From NCBI GenBank assembly GCA_021372615.1, contig JAJFUB010000125.1:1-64000 (forward strand): DNA of 64,000 nucleotides, read 5' to 3'. The stretch comes from a bacterium (GTDB taxonomy: Bacteria; Armatimonadota; Zipacnadia; Zipacnadales; UBA11051). A program made the translations under genes and the position numbers. The notes beneath the pieces are model-generated. The model was not told the origin of the DNA and did not search any database. It worked only from the letters and a program-made list of their open reading frames with translations. Below, in pieces: positions 60,439-64,000 of this stretch (within the stretch, counting starts at the first letter, position 1; each line of letters starts with the position of its first letter).

Positions 60439-62448
60439 ATGCGATTCAGTCAGGTCGTGATCACAGTGTCGGTGGCGCTGGTGCTGGCCGCGACGTTGGC
60501 CGTGGCGCAAGACGCCCCGGCAATGGCCAACTACATGGCCGCCTATGACGTCATGCGCACCGGCGTCAGCCCCTACGACTTCAAGTTCCCCCCCGTGTTG
60601 TCCTGGCAGTTCACCACCGGCGAGAAGAACGCCAGTGAGCCGGTCGCCGGTGTCGCCGTCGGCCCCGACCTGGTCTACGCGCCCGTCGGCAGCAATCTCT
60701 ATGGCCTGTCCCGCGCCACCGGCGAGCAGAAGTGGAAGTTCAGTCTCGGCGGCAAGTGCTTCTGCACCCCTGTCGTGTCCGGGGACGTCGTCTACATCGG
60801 CACTGAGAACAAGCAACTCATCGCGGTGGACGCAGCGAAGGGACAGCGCCTGTGGGCCTTCCCCGCCACGGCCGCCATCCGCGGCGAGCCGCTGCTGTTT
60901 GAGAAGACGCTCTACTTCGGAACCGATGACGGACGGCTGTTTGCGCTGGATCTGGAGAGCCGGCAGTTGCGCTGGTACTTCGAGGCCGGTGGCAAGATCC
61001 GCGGCGGCCCGGCGTACTACCGCGAGACCGTGTTCTTCGCCTGCGATGACGGGTTCCTGTACGCTCTGAGCACCAAGGACGGGCACCAGGTGTGGAACAC
61101 CAACCTGGGCACCGAGGACCTGTTCTCGGCGCCAGTCGTCGAGCGCCGCCGCATCCTGATCGGGGCTGGCAACTCCCTGGTCGCCTGCGATGTGGAGAAT
61201 GGCGCCATCGCCTGGACCTTTGAGACCTACGGGGTGGTGGCGGGCCGGCCGGCCGTCAAGGACCGCATGATCTTTGTCGGCAGCAACGACGGCTCGCTGT
61301 ACTGCCTCAACGCCGGCACCGGCAAGGCGCTCTGGCGCTACCCGCGCGAGGGCACGCTCGACCCCGTATCCTCCTCGCCCAGCATCCAGGGCGACAAGGT
61401 CGTGTTCCGTTGCGGCCGCCGCCTCATCGTCGCCTTGGACACCAACCCCCAGACCGCCGCAGACAAGCGGCTGGTGTGGCAGTACACGCTGCCTGAGCCA
61501 CCGGCCCGGCAGCGCACCGGGGTCGGCCCCGGCGGCGTCGCCGGTCCTGGCGGCATGAGTGGTCCTGCCGGCATGGGCGGTCCCGGTGGCTTCCCTGGCG
61601 GTCCCGAGGGCGCCGGAGCCCCGCCCGGGATGCCCGAGGGCGGCATGATGCCACCACCGGGCGGCCCTGGTGGCGGCCCGGGAGCCGGAGGCCCGCCTGA
61701 GGGCGGCCCCGGTGGTCGCGGCGGGCGCGGCGGGCGCGGCAGCCGCACCGGCCCCGGGGGCCAGCGCGGGACAGGTTGGCAGGCCGAGCTCGTCTGGGAG
61801 AACATCGTGGACCCGCCGGTCATGTTCGCCCCCGGCGGCGCCTACGTGATCGGCGACGACCAAGCGGTGTACGCCTTCGATAACCTCGCGGGCGACAACG
61901 CCGGCCCGCAGCTCACAGACGGCCTGCTGGACATTCGCGGACAGGGCGGCTACCAGGTGCGCTATCGCCTCGTCGTGGATCGCGGCGACACCTTCGCCGG
62001 CCGCTGGGCGGATCTCGTCGAGGTCCCCGGCGCGCCCCCGGTCTCACTCTCCATCGCGCTGACGGACTCCGGCTGCGGTGTGGACCCGAGCACCGTCACC
62101 GCCAAGTTCGACGACCAGGCAGTCGAGACCACGTATAACGCCCGGCAGGCTCTCCTGTGGTACATCTACGACCCGCGCGGCGCGGCGGTCGCCATGCGCA
62201 ACGGCGTGCGGAACCTGCTGGTCAGTTGCGCCGACTGGCTGGGCAACAAGACCACTGCCCAGGTGGCCTTCACGGTGGACAACTCACTGCCCCAGCCGTC
62301 CCCGCCCCAGCAGCAGCAGATGCAGCCCGGCGGCGGCGAAGGCGGCCCCGGGATGCCAGGCATGCCCGGAATGCCGGGAATGCCCGGGATGCCCGGGATG
62401 CCGGGCGCACCGGGGGCCATGGGCCCGGCCGGCATGCCTGAGATCTAG
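60439..62448 (+). CDS. Exported PQQ-like beta-propeller protein with collagen-like Gly-rich segments
   Basis: The 669-residue product starts at ATG 60439 with AGGAGG 7 bases upstream. A signal peptide (about 1-23) is followed by PQQ-type propeller repeats (about 55-345: VAVGPDLVYAPVGSNLYGLSRATGEQKWKF, VYIGTENKQLIAVDAAKGQRLWAF and similar). At about 357-449 a low-complexity Gly/Pro/Met segment interrupts the propeller; a last blade-like strand (AYVIGDDQAVYAFDN) and an Ig-like domain follow, then six GMP triplets near the C-terminus (about 637-660). BamB-like scaffolds use such propellers, but the collagen-like tails suggest a surface role. The function is not known. Confidence 0.85.
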   Translation: MRFSQVVITVSVALVLAATLAVAQDAPAMANYMAAYDVMRTGVSPYDFKFPPVLSWQFTTGEKNASEPVAGVAVGPDLVYAPVGSNLYGLSRATGEQKWKFSLGGKCFCTPVVSGDVVYIGTENKQLIAVDAAKGQRLWAFPATAAIRGEPLLFEKTLYFGTDDGRLFALDLESRQLRWYFEAGGKIRGGPAYYRETVFFACDDGFLYALSTKDGHQVWNTNLGTEDLFSAPVVERRRILIGAGNSLVACDVENGAIAWTFETYGVVAGRPAVKDRMIFVGSNDGSLYCLNAGTGKALWRYPREGTLDPVSSSPSIQGDKVVFRCGRRLIVALDTNPQTAADKRLVWQYTLPEPPARQRTGVGPGGVAGPGGMSGPAGMGGPGGFPGGPEGAGAPPGMPEGGMMPPPGGPGGGPGAGGPPEGGPGGRGGRGGRGSRTGPGGQRGTGWQAELVWENIVDPPVMFAPGGAYVIGDDQAVYAFDNLAGDNAGPQLTDGLLDIRGQGGYQVRYRLVVDRGDTFAGRWADLVEVPGAPPVSLSIALTDSGCGVDPSTVTAKFDDQAVETTYNARQALLWYIYDPRGAAVAMRNGVRNLLVSCADWLGNKTTAQVAFTVDNSLPQPSPPQQQQMQPGGGEGGPGMPGMPGMPGMPGMPGMPGAPGAMGPAGMPEI

Positions 62449-62509
62449 GGGCCGCGGCGGCGCATTGTCGCCGACGGGGGCCGGCGCCCTTTAGTAGAAG
62501 GGGAGGGAC

Positions 62510-62992
62510 ATGGTCAAGGTCATCATCAAGGTGGTCGTCGCGCTCGGGCTGTTGGCCTACGGCGCTTTCTTCCTGTCCTGGAATATCGCGCCCCAGCAGA
62601 TCACCGGGTTCGTCTGGGGCGGCATCCGCTACAGCCAGACGCTGCCGCTGGGCAGTCTGGTCTTCATCGGGCTGGCTCTGGGTGCGGCGCTGATGGCCAT
62701 CGCCGCCTGGGCGACGTGGGCCACGCAGAAGGCACAGGCCGACAAGTACGCGGCCACTATCCGCAAGGCCAAGAGCAAGCTGCAAGCGCAACTCGACGAG
62801 ATCAACGACCTGCGCGATCAGGTCGCGCGGCTGGAAGCCGAGCTGGAGGGTCTCCGAGCCGGTGACGGCACGTGGGGGCAGGTGACGCAAGCAGACATCG
62901 CGGCGGGCGTGGAGGGCGCAACCGCCGCCGCCGAACCGGGGGGAGAGGCCTCAGCCGCTCAGGCCGAGGTTGACGACCCCGATGTGATTTAG
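62510..62992 (+). CDS. Small membrane protein with coiled coil, LapA-like layout
   Basis: The 160-residue product has two transmembrane helices (about 5-24 and 44-66), then a coiled coil (about 70-118, KYAATIRKAKSKLQAQLDEINDLRDQVARLEAELE in heptads) and an acidic Ala/Glu tail. This layout resembles LapA/DUF1049 proteins of the lipopolysaccharide-assembly context. GGGGAGGG directly precedes the ATG. It is the last gene before the dprA hairpin. Identity as LapA is a guess from topology. Confidence 0.72.
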   Translation: MVKVIIKVVVALGLLAYGAFFLSWNIAPQQITGFVWGGIRYSQTLPLGSLVFIGLALGAALMAIAAWATWATQKAQADKYAATIRKAKSKLQAQLDEINDLRDQVARLEAELEGLRAGDGTWGQVTQADIAAGVEGATAAAEPGGEASAAQAEVDDPDVI

Positions 62993-63060
62993 CTATCATC
63001 CAGGGCCTGACACGTCGGACCGCGCCAGTGCAGGCCCACACACCAGCCCTGTGATGTCGG

Positions 63061-63080
63061 GAGGCCGAGGTATCGGCCTC
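63061..63080 (+). terminator. Hairpin before dprA
   Basis: GAGGCCGA (63061-63068) and TCGGCCTC (63073-63080) form a perfect 8-base stem with a GGTA loop, followed by TCTTGATTCTG. It lies between the membrane coiled-coil gene and dprA and may end the upstream operon; the T-run is weak. Confidence 0.45.
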
Positions 63081-63117
63081 TCTTGATTCTGGGGCCAAGG
63101 CCACGGGGGTGCCTTCC

Positions 63118-64000
63118 ATGGACGCCGCGGACGCCTGGCTCATCCTCAACGGCAGCCACCTGTCGCCCGCCCGGCAACGCCGGCTGCTGGACGCCTTCGG
63201 CGATGCCGACGGGGTCGTGACTGCTGCCGAAGCCGACCTCCTCGGCGTCGAGGGCTTCACCCGCCAGCACGTCGGGATGCTGCGGCGCGCCGAACGCGAG
63301 TTGGACCTGCCGGCACTGCGCCAGCAGATGATGACACATGGGGTCAGCTTGCTGCCGTGCACCGCGCCGGACTACCCCCGGGCGCTGCGCGAGACGGCGG
63401 ACCCGCCGCCCCTGCTGTTCGTGCAGGGGGAGCTGACCAGTCGCGACGAGATGGCCGTCGCCATCGTGGGAACGCGCAAGTGCAGCCCCTATGGGGCGCA
63501 GGTCGCACGGCGGCTGGCGTCCGACCTGGCGCGGCGCGGCTTCACCGTAGTCAGCGGCATGGCCGCCGGCATTGACGCCGAGGCTCACCGGGGCGCCGTG
63601 GAGGCCGGCGGCCGCACGGTCGCCGTCATGGCCTCCGGGCCGGACATCACCTACCCGTCCAGTCACAAGGAGTTGCGCGCCGACATCGCCGCCCATGGCG
63701 CGGTGCTGACGGAGTACGGCTTTGGGACCCAGCCCCTGCGCGAGCTGTTCCCGAGCCGCAACCGGATCATCGCGGGGCTGACGCTCGGGACGCTGGTGGT
63801 GGAGGCGCCGCTGAAGAGCGGGGCGCTCATCACCGCCCATCTCGCGGCCGAGTACGGGCGCGAGGTGCTGGCCGTGCCCGGCAGCATTGACAGCCCGGTG
63901 AGCCACGGCTGCCACGACCTCATCAAGAACGGGGCGCGCCTGGTCGAGGTCGCCGAGGATGTGGTGGAGGGGCTGGGGATCATGCTGGAAGCTGCGCCGG
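63118..64000 (+). CDS. dprA: DNA processing protein DprA (runs off the window)
   Basis: DprA loads RecA on incoming single-stranded DNA during natural transformation. The 294 visible codons start at ATG 63118 (MDAADAWLILNGSHLSPARQ). They include the Rossmann-like core: AIVGTRKCSPYG (about 116-127), VVSGMAAGIDAEAHRGAV (about 142-159), MASGPDITYPSSH (about 171-183), PLRELFPSRNRIIAGL (about 206-221) and SGALITAHLAAEYGREVLAVPGSID. An N-terminal helical segment (about 1-75) resembles a helix-hairpin-helix. The 3-prime end is outside the window. Confidence 0.95.
   Translation, partial: MDAADAWLILNGSHLSPARQRRLLDAFGDADGVVTAAEADLLGVEGFTRQHVGMLRRAERELDLPALRQQMMTHGVSLLPCTAPDYPRALRETADPPPLLFVQGELTSRDEMAVAIVGTRKCSPYGAQVARRLASDLARRGFTVVSGMAAGIDAEAHRGAVEAGGRTVAVMASGPDITYPSSHKELRADIAAHGAVLTEYGFGTQPLRELFPSRNRIIAGLTLGTLVVEAPLKSGALITAHLAAEYGREVLAVPGSIDSPVSHGCHDLIKNGARLVEVAEDVVEGLGIMLEAAP

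Overview
The window is dense bacterial chromosome of high G+C content (about two thirds G+C by eye). It carries about 58 protein genes, one tRNA and no rRNA. The organism looks diderm and rod-shaped: it has Kdo genes kdsA, kdsB and kdsD (lipopolysaccharide core) and mreBCD (rod cell-wall machinery). It also makes isoprenoids by the MEP route (dxr). The exported, repeat-rich proteins, non-pyrrolysine MttB, lone glycosidases, PQQ-propeller/collagen-like protein and many short palindromic repeats suggest an uncultured environmental lineage, perhaps near Armatimonadota or the PVC-type phyla. The sequence alone does not fix the phylum.

Region A (1-18088) is accessory. It holds an MttB-family methyltransferase, a higBA toxin-antitoxin pair between repeats, an exported TIM-barrel glycosidase-like protein, a Lys/Pro/Ala/Thr-rich exported protein, a phytoene-desaturase-like FAD oxidoreductase, a GH51-like arabinofuranosidase, a REP-associated transposase (RAYT) between paired inverted repeats, and a lipoprotein. 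On the plus strand follow a membrane protein coupled to a GH43-like glycosidase, then an LTxxQ-type lipoprotein overlapping two tandem purple-acid-phosphatase-like enzymes. Palindromic repeat elements lie between genes and also inside two glycosidase reading frames.

Region B (18085-56875) is a nearly unbroken minus-strand run of housekeeping genes: murB, galU, tRNA-Thr(CGU), a class II aldolase, rseP and dxr, an M16 peptidase pair, pcrA, pyrG, surE, serA with a class V aminotransferase, a nucleotidyltransferase, a UbiA-type prenyltransferase, lysS, an acyl-ACP-reductase-like gene, dus, coaX, kdsD, kdsA, kdsB, mreD, mreC, mreB, maf and a UbiB-like kinase, ending with an AmmeMemoRadiSam-type radical SAM enzyme. 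Many neighbours overlap by 4 bases (ATGA), so long polycistronic transcripts are likely. Foreign-looking modules interrupt the run: RelE/CopG-type, HepT/MntA, and a TIR-domain gene with an orphan nucleotidyltransferase placed between kdsA and kdsB.

Region C (57060-64000) is a plus-strand operon starting at a perfect TTGACA-18-TATAAT promoter. It encodes an exported TPR protein, an M16 homologue without its zinc site, an exported PQQ-propeller protein with collagen-like Gly-rich segments, and a two-helix membrane coiled-coil protein. dprA follows and runs off the window end. No gene-free stretch exceeds 300 bases; the longest (24871-25169) is filled with repeats.
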